A stretch of 64,000 nucleotides of DNA from Poa pratensis (lineage: Eukaryota; Streptophyta; Magnoliopsida; Poales; Poaceae): positions 2,189,761 to 2,253,760 of the forward strand of contig CAMZMU010000035.1 of assembly GCA_947311845.1 (NCBI GenBank). Direction: 5' to 3'. The translations under genes and the position numbers were made by a program. The notes under the pieces were generated by a model. That model was not told the origin of the DNA. It was given only the letters and a program-made list of their open reading frames with translations, and searched no databases. Positions 1 through 12,000 of the stretch are shown piece after piece (positions within the stretch are counted from its first letter, which is position 1; every line of letters starts with the position of its first letter).

Positions 1-1603
1 TTCACAATTGCCATTGATCCGCTGCAACGGTTGCTTGCTCATGTTGCTAGCACTAGAATCCTCTCACCGCTTCCTGGTCGCGTTGCGCTACTGTGGATAT
101 CTCTCTATGCGGACGATGCCGCCATCTTCCTCAAGCCGGAGAAGGATGACGTGGAGGCCCTGACTGTTCTAGCATCCTTTAGGGCGGTCACGGGACTTGT
201 CACCAATGTCTCTAAAAGCTCAGTGGCGCCTATCCAATGTCATAATCTGGACCTTGATGATATCCTGGTGAACTTCCCTGCCACTAGGGCCTGCTTCCCC
301 TTGAAGTATCTTGGGCTCCCTCTGTCCCTCACTCGGCTCCGCCGAATTGACTTCCAACCGCTGCTAGATAAGGCCCTGAAGCTCATGGATTTTTGGATTG
401 GAAAGCTCCTTAATGCCACTGCCCGCCTCACTCTTGTCAAGTCTGTGCTGTCCTCGCTGCCCATATTTTTCCTGACTGCTCTGAAGCCCACTAAAGGAAT
501 GATCAAGAGCTTCGAAAGATACTGTCGCGCCTTTCTGTGGTCTGCCAAGGACACGGCTGCAGGCGACCAATGCAAGGTCAACTGGGTTCGCACTTGTCGC
601 CCTAAGGCTCTTGGGGGGTTGGGAATTCTGAACCTGGAAAAGTTTGCTAGAGCGCTTCGCTTACGCTGGCTATGGCAGGAATGGACTTCGCCTACTAAGC
701 CTTGGGTTGGTACAGAGCTGCCTTGCGATGATGTTGACCGGCAACTTTTTGCCTCTGCTACTAGGGTCTCTCTTGGAGATGGGAAGACGACAAGATTCTG
801 GCATTCCTCTTGGGTGGATGGCCGTTGTCTACGTGACCTCGTGCCTCTGATCTACCCCTGCTCAAAAAAGAAGAATCGTCTGGTGCACAATGCCATTGCC
901 TCACACGCTTGGATTCAGGATATAAATCGGCAGAGTCTTACCTCGGTTGAGCACATTGCTGAGTTTGTGTCTCCCTTTGGAGCCGTCTTCAAAACACTCA
1001 GCTTACCCAACAACCTGACTCCATCCTTTGGGGCTCCAACAACGACGGGGAATACTCTTCCAGCTCTGCTTACAAGCTTCAATTCTTGGGATCCACCAAG
1101 ACGCTCATGGTTGAAACGTCTGGTCGATCTGATCTCCTCCCAAATGCAAGTTTTTTGCTTGACTTGCTCTGCAAAACAGACTGTGGACTGCTGACAGACT
1201 TGCTTCCAGAGGATGGCCTCACAATGACCTTTGTGCTCATTGCAAACAAGTCCCAGTGTCAGCTGCGCACCTATTCTTCCAATGCCGCTACTCTAAACGC
1301 ATTTGGACTGTTGTTCAGCTTTGGGCGGGGCTTATCCTTCCCCTCTCTCCTGACCCCCTGGGTCTGACATCACCTGTGGAGTGCTGGGATCTGATGGCGA
1401 CTACTAGTAGTCACAAAGGCAAGGGACTGCGCTCCCTTATGATTCTCGTCATGTGGGAAATCTGGAAAGAGCGAAATCTGAGAAACTTTCAAAACAAGGC
1501 GGTGCCTCCTCTGGTTTTGATTGCGCGCATTCACGATGAAGCCCGGGCCTGGGGGGCTGCGGGTGCAAGGAAGTTAGTTAGTTTGGTCCCCTTGGTTATG
1601 TAA
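1..1603 (+). pseudogene. LINE ORF2 reverse transcriptase and zf-RVT domain, frameshifted
   Basis: ORF2 encodes the endonuclease/reverse transcriptase that copies LINE RNA at the nick. Here only the second half of the RT palm (YADD motif), the thumb and the C-terminal zf-RVT domain are present. Reading frame 1 is open from base 1 to the stop at 1192-1194. The domain then continues in a different frame from about 1256 to the stop at 1601-1603, so at least one frameshifting indel lies between about 1010 and 1250. No function is expected. Confidence 0.85.
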
Positions 1604-1692
1604 GTCTGGCGGGGTTTATCCTCGGACAGGCGGCTTTGCCGCTCTGTTTCATGTTGTAATAGGCAAAGCTTTTGCCTCCTTCAAAAAAAAAA
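1..1692 (+). mobile_element. LINE (non-LTR retrotransposon), 3' portion, decayed
   Basis: This is the 3' end of a plant L1-type LINE, cut by the left window edge. An open frame running from base 1 to 1194 carries the reverse-transcriptase catalytic box YADDAAIF near position 108-131, followed by the thumb/connection stretch typical of plant LINE ORF2 (KYLGLPLS, LVKSVLSSLP, NWVRTCRPKALGGLGILNL). The frame is lost near 1010-1090 and the C-terminal zinc-binding zf-RVT part resumes in another frame at about 1256-1603 (AAHLFFQCRYSKRIW, MWEIWKERN). Non-coding sequence then leads to a poly(A) run at 1683-1692, the expected 3' tail. A frameshift and the missing 5' end make it inactive. The 5' part and its target-site duplication lie outside the window. 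Confidence 0.9.
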
Positions 1693-1904
1693 CACCCCAA
1701 GTGTATGTAGGAAATGCGCGGACCATGTGTTGAATAGTATAAGGCTAAAATCCCGTGTTATGAAATCTCAAAGAAAAAAAAACAGATCTTTTGCCTAGGT
1801 TCAAATAGAATTATATTGATTTTGACTATTCAAGCGTGTACATAAGTGTCCAGCGTTGTGGATGCTCTTATATATAACGGAGCCTGTTACAAGACATAGG
1901 TACT

Positions 1905-2916
1905 AGAGCGTTCACTTTCCCCTCCTCTCTCTACTGTTTGAGAGCGGCGACAGGGCGTTCCTCTTTCTCCCTCGTGCCGCCGACGGCCGATTCGCGGGTC
2001 TCCTCCCTCTCCGGCCGGGAGAGTGGGGAGACCCCGGATCCGTGCCGGAGGCGTGTATATAGTAGGGTAGGGGTTCTGGGCGGCGCCGGAGAGGTGGTAG
2101 CTGCGGCGGCGCGTCGGAATAATGGTGCTGGGACTTGGTCTCCACCTCGGCGGCGTCTTGCGGGGCGACGGCGGCGAGTTCCTGGCGTTTGGTCCTCGCC
2201 GATCTGCGGATCTGGCGAGTCTTGGTGGCTCGGGCGTGGTCGTCGTGGCGAAGGTGAGGACCTGCCCCTGGCCTTTTTGTACCCTGACTCCGTCTTCGCG
2301 GCGGTGAGGCCTGCTCCGTCCTCTCCGTGGGAGCTATGGGGGTAGTGGTGGAGCAGTTGTTGCTGGCGTGCGCCTCTGGCTTCCCTGGCCAGCCGTGGTG
2401 GCGAGGGGTGGAGCTGCAGTGGTGGCTTGCTGGCTAATGGTGGTTCTGGTGCTCTGGTTCTCCGTGTCTTCTCCGGCCGGCCGTGGAGGTGAGGGGAGGA
2501 GGCTCTGGGAGGCAAAGCTCTGGTCCGGAGAGGTGTGGTGCCTGGCTCGAGCGCAGGGTTGGAGGGCGCGAAGTTGGTGGTGGCACGGCTTGGCCGCTCC
2601 GGCGGCAGGTGGTGCCGGTGCTGGACGTGCGGACGGCTTGGCCGTGCTCTTTCAAAGTCAAGATCTCGTCGCTGGCGTCGAGTGGCTCTTGCGGTCGTCT
2701 TCAATGTTGAAGGTCTTCCCTCTTCCAGCTGGATCGAGGTTTGTTCTCTGCTCCTCCGGCGATCGTCGGCGAGGTGGAGGTCTGGTGGTTCAGCAGGGTC
2801 TCACTGCTGTTGTGCTTGTTGCTGAGCTCCTTCTGTATGAATTTGCGTCTGTGCTTCTTTTTGTTGTTTGGCTCTAATTGTACGCAAATTTGTACTCCTC
2901 TCGTTCAAAAAAAAAA
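1905..2916 (+). mobile_element. GC-rich retro-like unit ending in poly(A)
   Basis: This is a roughly 1-kb GC-rich block with no recognisable protein, ending in a T-rich stretch and an A10 run at 2907-2916. That layout resembles a LINE-derived or processed-transcript insertion (GC-rich 5' part, poly(A) 3' end). Several overlapping open frames exist on both strands, but they are compositional and rich in Arg, Gly and Trp. I could not find flush target-site duplications, so the boundaries and the class are tentative. Confidence 0.35.
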
Positions 2917-3078
2917 GATAACAGACGGTAAACAGTAATAACGGAGAGCCGTTAGATCTTCTCATCGTCTTGATCGACCCGAACCGTCTGATGGCTGAAT
3001 CTTTTGGTGTGGACACCTTGACAGTGGTTAACTGAACTTCAGTACTGATAGGGACTCGCGCCTCGCCGCCGTTGCCAT

Positions 3079-4147
3079 TCACGGTGGGCGTTCGGGTTTA
3101 CCCGAAATTCGGGTCGGGTTTTTCGGGTTATTTTTAATTCGGGTTTTCAGAAGTGACACCCGATATTTGTCCAAAATATTCTAAACCCGATATTTCGGGT
3201 ACCTGAAAATTCGGGTTCGGGTTTTCCCGATTTACCCGAAATAACTCACAGAAAAAAAGAATAGCAAATTCTTCGGTAGTCGCGTGGAAGATGGGGTCGC
3301 CGCCGTCGTGATAGCGAGCCTGGGAGGCGTAGGACAGCGATGCGCTGGAGATTGGAAGACGCCATGTCTTCTATGCACAGCTCGTCGTCGTTGCCGCACT
3401 GGTCAACGCAGTCGCTGCTTCGGGAAGATGGAGGGAGCACCGATCTGTGGTGGGAGCTATAGCAGCTGCGTCCGGCGGCGGCGCCCTAAGGCATGGGCGA
3501 GCCGGCGGCGCCTTAGTGGAAGGTGGCGGTGGGCGGCCGCCGGTTAGGAGCGGCGCCTCAGTCCTGCACGATGGAGGCATGGAGGTGGCGATTGGAGGCT
3601 TGGAGCAGTGGATCGTGGATTCGTGGGTGAGAACTGAGAACGAGATGGGGATTGGGGATGGGGTCGTTGACTCGTTGGGTGAACAGAGCGGGGAAGAAGC
3701 AGATCAGATCGAGATCTTGTGCGTGAGAAGCGACAGAGAATGAGAGAAGGCAGAGAGGAGAAGAGGACCAGATCGAGATCTTGTGCGCTAGGCATGTGGC
3801 TTTTTCTACCGAACAATACGCCTGTGCGGTTGTGCGTGTGTTTGTGGACGTGTGGGCCTGGCAGCCTACGACCAAACTTCACGTACTACAGAACTTGGGC
3901 CATAAGTGGCAGTTCTTCTATTGGGCTGTTGTGCCGAGTCCTTAGCAAATTAGGCCTTTTTCACTATTTCGGGTAATTCGGGCAGATCGGGTACCGTGAC
4001 TACACACCCGAATTTTCCCAGTAAATTTCGGGTTTCCAGATTTGCTACCCGATGCAGTGATCGGGTTTCTCGGGTTCGGGTTATTCAGGTTCGGGCTCGG
4101 GTATTTCGGGTTCGGGCTTCGGGTATCGGGTTTTATGCCCACCGTGA
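3079..4147. mobile_element. non-autonomous hAT transposon with 8-bp target duplication
   Basis: The ends form a perfect 11-bp terminal inverted repeat, TCACGGTGGGC at 3079-3089 and its complement at 4137-4147. They are flanked by an exact 8-bp duplication GTTGCCAT at 3071-3078 and 4148-4155, the hallmark of hAT transposition. The subterminal 150-200 bp at each end are packed with CGGGT/ACCCG motifs in both orientations, as expected for transposase-binding arrays. The 1.07-kb interior has no transposase. Its middle (about 3290-3720) is GC-rich and could be captured genic sequence, but I do not recognise it. Confidence 0.9.
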
Positions 4148-4155
4148 GTTGCCAT

Positions 4156-6092
4156 GGACGAGTTAGCAGTTTACCACCTCTCCGGCCCACACTATCTCCG
4201 CCCCATGTCCTCTATCGCACGGACGCAGACGCCACGAGTCCTGGGCGACGATGGCGCCGACTGTGACTGTGAGCGGGCACCGGCCCCTGCGCACGGAGGC
4301 AACTACTTCTCCGCTTCGAAGCGTCGGGTGAGAGGCCGTGAGGACTTGGATGAGAGGGCTTCTGGTTTAGAGGACGGGGGTGTGGACGGGCGGCGGGGCG
4401 ACTGGCGAGGAAGCAGAAGAGGTCTTCGGGTCTCAGCGGCCGGAGAAGCATACCCACTCTTCTGAAAAACTGTGGTTGAACCTTTACCTGACGGAAGCAT
4501 GCCAAGCATGAATATTCGAGCTGCTGTACTGAATGATGTAGGCGAAATCTTTGACCCGTCTTACCATTCTGAATTCCATTAGTTGTAGCATAAGGAGGTT
4601 CCAGGCCAGAACCATCACGTTCGGACTTTGTCATGGGTCCACATTCCAAGGTTTTGACCCCGAACAGAGTTTGATCCTTCATTTCTGGGCATGCAGCTGA
4701 GCAAGAAACTGCAGCTACTGACAGCAGCAGAGAAGAAAGTTGTCGAGGCTTGAGGATTCGACTCACCGTGCAGATGATCGTCTCGTATTGTTCATCAGAG
4801 TTGTTTCGTACTGAAACTTGATCAAATTGCAGTGTGTTTCTAGAAGCGAGGGTGTCCTTTTAATGTAAAATGTTCTGGGGAGATCCGGTCGGGGCTATGA
4901 ACTTTTAGAAGCGCGGGGGGTGTAGTTTCATATGTCTGTGCTTTACTTGGAAGGGTGCTGAATACATCTGAAAAATGTTTGTTTTGCTTTTACCCCTCCG
5001 CTCTCCTTGTGCAAGCCGTAGCAGGTAGTCCCGTTGATCTCTGAAGACGCTTGTACACCTAATTAATCCTTCTTCAGTCAGCAGCACGTTGTTAATGTAA
5101 TTAATTACCACCAGTTAATGGAACCACAATCTCATTTTGATACGTACTGAGGGAGTAGTTGTCATTCTCTTTCTCATTGAGAACATTCTCCATCTTAGAA
5201 AATCCAACTGTGCAAGACAGCGCCAGTATGAAGTATCTAGGTAAATTCTGTCTGTATCTGATGTCACGAATTCAGTAGATCAAAGCCAGCAGCAAGCTGT
5301 CTGTCTGGTCTGTCGCCAATCTCCGATGCTGCCTGCTCCCGCCAACCTGCAGTCGCAGTGCTGCGGTCTGCCGACAAGGTGATCTCGTGTGCCGTGTGCG
5401 CCTTCCAGACCTTAGACAAGACAAGTACGTGTACCACCGGGTCCATGGAGCACTGCACTACGCCGGCGGGGTTGAGCCAGCGGTGCCCCACAAGTCGGGT
5501 AAAGTGTCAGTGTCACGCGTTCTTGGATTGCTGCCGGACGTTCAAAATTATGCGCAGCATTCCGGCTATGACAGTACAGACATGAGTCGGAATCACAAGA
5601 AATCTGTGGCTCAAAGGAAGAATCTCAAGATATCTGTGCAGAATCACTCCAGATATGCATTACATAGGATGACTGTAAGCTACGAGTAGCTGCGAGCAGT
5701 TTCTGCTTGGCAGGGTTTTGTTGAATATATCAACAAAACATGATCACCAACAGTCCATACATATGAAACGCAACTCAGGAAACATCTCATAAAGGAGGAG
5801 ATAAAGGAAAAATGTTGCATCGTAAACCTGACTCATTATAGGACAACAGACCATTCAACAAATCCTAAAGATCAGAAAAACGGTTACATAGCGTATGGGC
5901 AAAGGAGCATTTGCTCAGCAACGCTACTTGCAGTTTCATGGCATCTTCTGCATTACAACATTAGAGCTGACAGCTGAATTCCACTGCACTACTATTACAA
6001 GGTTCCAAGTGCTGCTGATGACATGCATCACACAGGTCAGTTCTAGCGGAGTTGACATAATGTCGAGGTGCGCAGACCCTCGGGCCAAAGGT
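4156..6092. other. intergenic stretch, no recognisable gene
   Basis: Open frames up to 184 codons occur (for example minus 4212-4766 and plus 5387-5689), but none shows a domain, a codon pattern or splice structure I can support. The part next to 6093 probably contains the 3' UTR of the minus-strand SNF2 gene. Bases 5264-5700 are moderately GC-rich and might be a decayed exon. Confidence 0.4.
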
Positions 6093-9000
6093 CTAGCCAG
6101 GCCCAGTGGGTGCATCAGGCTCCTCCGCTGGGTTATCACGTGACCTTGCCCAGCGATTTATCTGTCGAGAATGCCTCTCATGCGCCCCTCCTGCTTCTGG
6201 GCGAGAACTTCCGCCAGCCATGTGCTGCAGAGCACGCTGCTCATGCACCCTACCTGCTTCTGGCCGAGAATTTCCACCAGCCATGTGTGGAGCACGCTGC
6301 TCATGCACCCTACCTGCCTCTTGCTGAGAACTTCCGCCAGTAACCTGTTACGCAATAATACATAACATAGTCAAAACAACTTGAATTAGGAGGCCTAAGA
6401 GCTACAAGGGGTAGCTTAAAAAATATAATTACCACAGGTCCGTATGGTGATGGCTTCCCTTGAGTGTATGTATTAACCATAGCACTAGGAAGCATTTTAT
6501 TCTGCACACCCCACCTTTCGTCATTCACTCTATATGCTTGCCTCTCTCTGCAAAAGGTAAACAGTCAGCCAATGTTGCTATCGGATATACTTTTTAAACA
6601 TCTCAATTAAAGCAATACTTGCTCAACATAGAAGTAATGAGTATATCTTAGTGCACATAAGTAAATTTTGGGCAGTATTTATCTTAGCGTGTGGACTAAA
6701 GTGACCTAATAGTTGATTCTGTAGAATCATGTGCCATTCGAGGTACGTCTATTCTCAATATCTGATATTAAATGGTCAGGCATGGACCATATTCCAAGTT
6801 AGTCCTTCATCATTGACATATTATTGCCTACGGAACTCTGTCAACATGTTCCTCTATGAATTGATCAAGCTTGGTGAGAGAAATAAAATATAAACGAGCA
6901 GAATTGATTATTTTTGCATTACCACTGCTAATTTGCACATCCATTCTAACATACCTAGCGCACAAAGATGTGTCAGTATTACAAATGAGTGAAAAAGTCG
7001 AATTAGTTTTGTTACCCGCCAATAACATAATCACATGGGATCTTTCTGCGAGAGCTTCGACCAAGATCAACCGGGGAGCTGCGTATGAAATAATTTATGA
7101 CCAGTTAGTTTAAATAACAATTTAGAAAGTGCGTAAAATAGTACAAGTTGTACAACATAACTACCTTTCATCTTCACATAACCAGGGTAAAGACTCTTCA
7201 ACGGAGAAGAGTAAGCTGTGGTTATGAACGCCCACAACATGCTTGTGTCCCTCAACAAACTCCACATGTTCCATGATACTTCTAAATACAAATAGAATTA
7301 TTAAAACACAGTTGACATGGACACATCAATAGAGTAGTTTCTCAGGAAAGGAAATACTCACTTATCAAATCCAGTATACTCCAAAAGTTCATCATGAGTT
7401 AAGGATGTATCAAAACCATCTTCTGGAACTCTTAAAACTTTGCCCTTCTGTGGAAACAGAGACAAGATATGGTCAGTTAACTACGATATCTGGAAACTCA
7501 TTCTCTTGTTTATGTACACTAAGGGAGTACCTCCTTCTCAAGGACACTTGCGCACTGTATTTTCTCTGTTACTGAGGTCGACACCTCACCCTTTAAAACC
7601 TGAAATGAATAATATTATTAACTTATTGTGTAATCACACCCATCGCGCGCCCCTCCCCTTTGTTACGAGGCGGTGTCTGGTATTTCCCCATTTGGCGTTG
7701 GTGACGTGAAATGGCGAGTTGCTAACAAGGTTTTAAAGACGGCAGCGCAAGGAGAGGGAGCCTAGGTCCTTTCCACCTTTTAAGCACCTAAGGCATAAGG
7801 TGAGGAGACGATATATCACGAACTCCCACCCACTAACAATGAGGAGAGAGCACCTTTGGTCGGCTGGTTTGCCTCCCTTTCCCTCTCACTCTCTCTCTGG
7901 CTTCCTCCCTCTCCCTCTCTTCTTACCCCTTATTCGGGTGCACGATTCCCTCGCGTTCTCTCTTCTGCCTGAAAACTCTGTTTCCTGACTGAACCCTTAT
8001 TCTCGTGGGCGGTTTCCCTCTTGTCCTCTCTAACCTGCTAGTTGCTCTGTCTATGGCGTCGTCTACATTGGCCCTGGCGACACCTAATTGACACTGCATA
8101 CCCCTCAAATCCCTAAGGCACGTGAGCGACTCCTTAAAACCTTGGTTGCTAACACAGCAAGTTGAGTTGGAAATTCAGACCTTAAATACCTAGCACTTAA
8201 CATTGCTTATCATTTCAAAAATATTAACAGCTAATGAAATAGATTATGTTGTCAAGAGAGTTGAGAAGAGCTAAGATAACGCCGCGAATTTGAGACATAA
8301 TTACTTACTTGTTGTCTGTAAGTATGTTTCTCAATCGTACCAGCAGTTATCAATCGGTAGACAATAACTTCTTTCTTCTGCCCTAACCTAAAAGCTCTAT
8401 CCACACTTTGGCTGTCCATGCTACAGAAACAAAAAATATTGAACATATTAAAAGAAGGGCCTTTACTGAATCTATATTCAAAAGACCCAAGTTTTAATAC
8501 CTGGGATTTTGAGAAGGATCAATAATTATAACCCTTGAAGCGGCGGTTAGATTTAATCCCATGCCGCCAACTGAAGTTGTCATCAAGAAAACATCAGGTA
8601 CATCATCTGGAGAGATCTCCTTGGGATTCTCAACATTGGCTTGAAATTCCTACGAAGTTAGGGAAACAACACATTACAAGATAAAATGACCATGCTATGT
8701 ACTAAAGCTAGTACATAAACAAACATGACAGCATAATGTGAGCATCACTGAACTGTATGCTAGCAAGCTCTTAGCTAGTAAGATATCAATCCTAGAAAGA
8801 AACAAGTTATCAATAATCACTATAATCTGCCAAGTCAGATCCAAAGAAGAAACTCTTATCCACGGAGCATGAAGTTAATATACAACGTTGCACAGAGAAC
8901 ACGACAAACATCTATTACTGGGTGGGGTTAACCACATAGCATGGTCATTTTATCTTGTATGGCCTGAGGAGATGGCTACAGGGTAAAGCTACAAGAACTA

Positions 9001-12000
9001 AAACAAAAAAAAAGGCATCCCCAACTGCTTACTGCCCTCAGACAAGAGATAACAGAGCTTGAGTGAAGATTCAAACACAAAGGGGGTGAAAGAGATTAAA
9101 ATAAACAATGTTCTTCTAAACGAACAATTCTCTTGCTCAAAAATTGTTTATACCCTTCTATGCTGTCACTGGTGGCCACGAAAGACATAATAAACGGGAA
9201 TAGGGGATACCTTGATCTTCTCATCTCTCTCCGGCTGAGGTGTACTGCCATCCATATGGATGACTTTATTTTCATCCATAGAATCAAGAAGAGCTTCCTG
9301 GTTGAACATAAGAACGAAAAATTGCAAGTCACCAGTCACCCTTAGCAAACTTACACAAGTTATAAAAAACGCACCTTCACAAGTTCGAGCATCTGAACAG
9401 ACTGAGAAAAGATTAGTATCTTGTGTTTCTCGTGTAACAGCTGCTTCTGTAAGAATTTACAATGATTTTTCCTTATTAAGATTGGCATTTCAGTAGGTAA
9501 ATATGAACCCTACAACAAGTTCTGAAATCATACCACGAGATACATAATAAACATTATTTTGCATGATGTTTCGATAGTCTTCGGAAAACAAACGAGCTCC
9601 AGCAATTGTTTTTTGTAGTTCCTCGCAAGACCTTTTGCTTCTAAGGAACTTCTCAAATCATGAGAATCAACTGTTTGCAGCAGGGATGGGTGATTGCAGA
9701 TATTTTTCGCAACCTGTTTGAACGAAATTTCGAATTTCAAAAGTAAAAATCTCAAAACGAAAATAGGTTTCACCAACCACAGCTGAAAGAGAAAACGTAC
9801 CGAAGCTTCAGCAAAAGATGTCCCTTTAGATTTACCGAGGTTTACTTCTCTTATTAAAGCCTTGTACAGATTTGCTGAAGAAAGTGAATACAACAACAAC
9901 GACAACTAAGCCTTCTGTCTGAAGAAAGTTGGGTAGGCTAGATATGAAACTGAATATAAACATAAGAAACCAAAACGTGGAAGGGAGAAAAAGAAATAAT
10001 GAAGTACAAGTAAACTACTATTCCGGCTGATTAAATCCCTCAAAAATTGTTAGAATTTCTCGCAGAAACGGGGTAAAAGGAAATTCTACTGTGTGGTTTT
10101 ATAACGATAATTATATATATGCTTCAGGAAACCAGCTAGCTGCAACACGCATTCTTTGGGTCACATATCAGTGATTTTCATCTGCCACCCATGCTATTTA
10201 GATGTGTTATTTATGACATACAAGAAATATATGTGCCTTCATTTGAAATAAAACTCAACCATTGAGATTTAAAAAATTATGTACAATCTACAAAATAGTT
10301 GAAGTCTCTGACATGCAGAGTTGGATTCTCTTACCCATTAAGTACAACGCCATGGTTTTGTAGAGAAGTTATGCCAATGAATGGGTAATTCAAAGTTGTG
10401 ACCAGCAGCTGGACAAACTAAGGTTTAAACCTAGAGATTTATCTCCTTTAATCCAACTGGTTTTGACCGTACCAAAACTACTATGAAGGAATCAAAATAT
10501 TTTGTTGACGGAGGTCACTGAAAATATTGATTCGGGAGCACCAACACCTTTCAGTTAAAATAGAAACTCTTTTGTTATTTGAACCTTTCATCTGAATATA
10601 TCAAGGCAACGAGTGAGATAACTATAACTGGTTATATTATATTTCTTACTACTTTTTCCTGTCACTATTTAATGGTACCTACTATCTATAGGCTGACTTC
10701 CTTTTCGAGACATTTACTGCACTTAGAGCTAAACCTCTGATTGCATAATGCTTCAAAAAACAGTATTGTAACAGTTCATCACTGAACCATCCATACCAGC
10801 TCGCCATCGAATATGCATGCACCCACGGATTTTGTCACGGAATATATTAGGATACATACAACTCTGGACTACCTACTTATAATATCGTTTGTCTATCAGT
10901 TTTTTTGAAGCATGTGAAGTTGCCCCATAATCTCATGTGTGGCTGAACTATGCCTGCAATAAAACTTGGTTCAGTTTTATGTTGATTTTTTTTTGCGTTA
11001 CATATGTCATATTAGTTCACAGTGATGGTGTCAATACTCCTGCATAAGCCACCTCTAAGACTTATATGGACATTTTTTTTAGAGAATGACCATATGCAAT
11101 TTATGGAAATAATTGATACTTGTTGTTGCAGAATGTATTTACTCTATGCTGTTGCAGCCTCTTTCACTGGGCAGAGGAAATGAGACTAAACAATTTAGGA
11201 AAAAGACTAGCTACATATGAGCTAGAATTACGCTAAAGAGGGTCCGGGCAAGCACAGGATGATAAGAAGCTGTTTCCGGCTCAACTGAATATACCCTTTT
11301 CAGATCTATCTAGCTACCTGAAATGGATTATCATTATTTAAGCCACTCTTAGATACTTATTTTACTGCCACCTGCACAAAAGAAGTGTTACAGTGCTACT
11401 TCTTGCACTGATGCCACGGATTAACTAACTTTACGAGCCCCAAGGTCAATTTACTATGAGTATGTTATGTGGTGGATTCCACGTGTCTGTGGCTCGCAGT
11501 TGCTCGCGCGTAACAACCAAAAGTCAGTGAATCCGAATAGCACAGTGACTTATACGGATAGCAAAACAAAATAAATTTTATGGTTTGAATACTGTCCGAT
11601 CCTGCCAATTGAGCCAGTGGCCCAACATAATATTTCCACTTATTTTCTTCATGTGTGCCGTGACCAGTGCTCCCAGTGCTTTCAGAGACAGAACTAACAC
11701 CTTGTTATTGCAATGGAAGTTTCAGATGGTCAGACCACCACCCTATTGCAATGGAAGCTTTAGATGGTCAGCCCACCATGTTACTCAGTTAACCTCCCAT
11801 GGCATCCATGCAATTAGAAATCTGCACATGTTGACACGCTTTTTCTTGTGTGATATGGTTGTATTGATTTGATTCGTCTATGTCCGTACTCTATATCCTA
11901 GGCTATAAGTTGTTCTGTTTTATGTTGCTAGTTTGTTACAGCGTGGTGGACCTTCTATGCACATCATATAATCATCTTAATACCATTTTTAAGTTGTTAC

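Noticed and set aside
1931..2704. 257-codon minus frame in GC-rich sequence
   Set aside because: Arg/Pro-rich composition, several overlapping frames of similar length on both strands, no domain or splice context.
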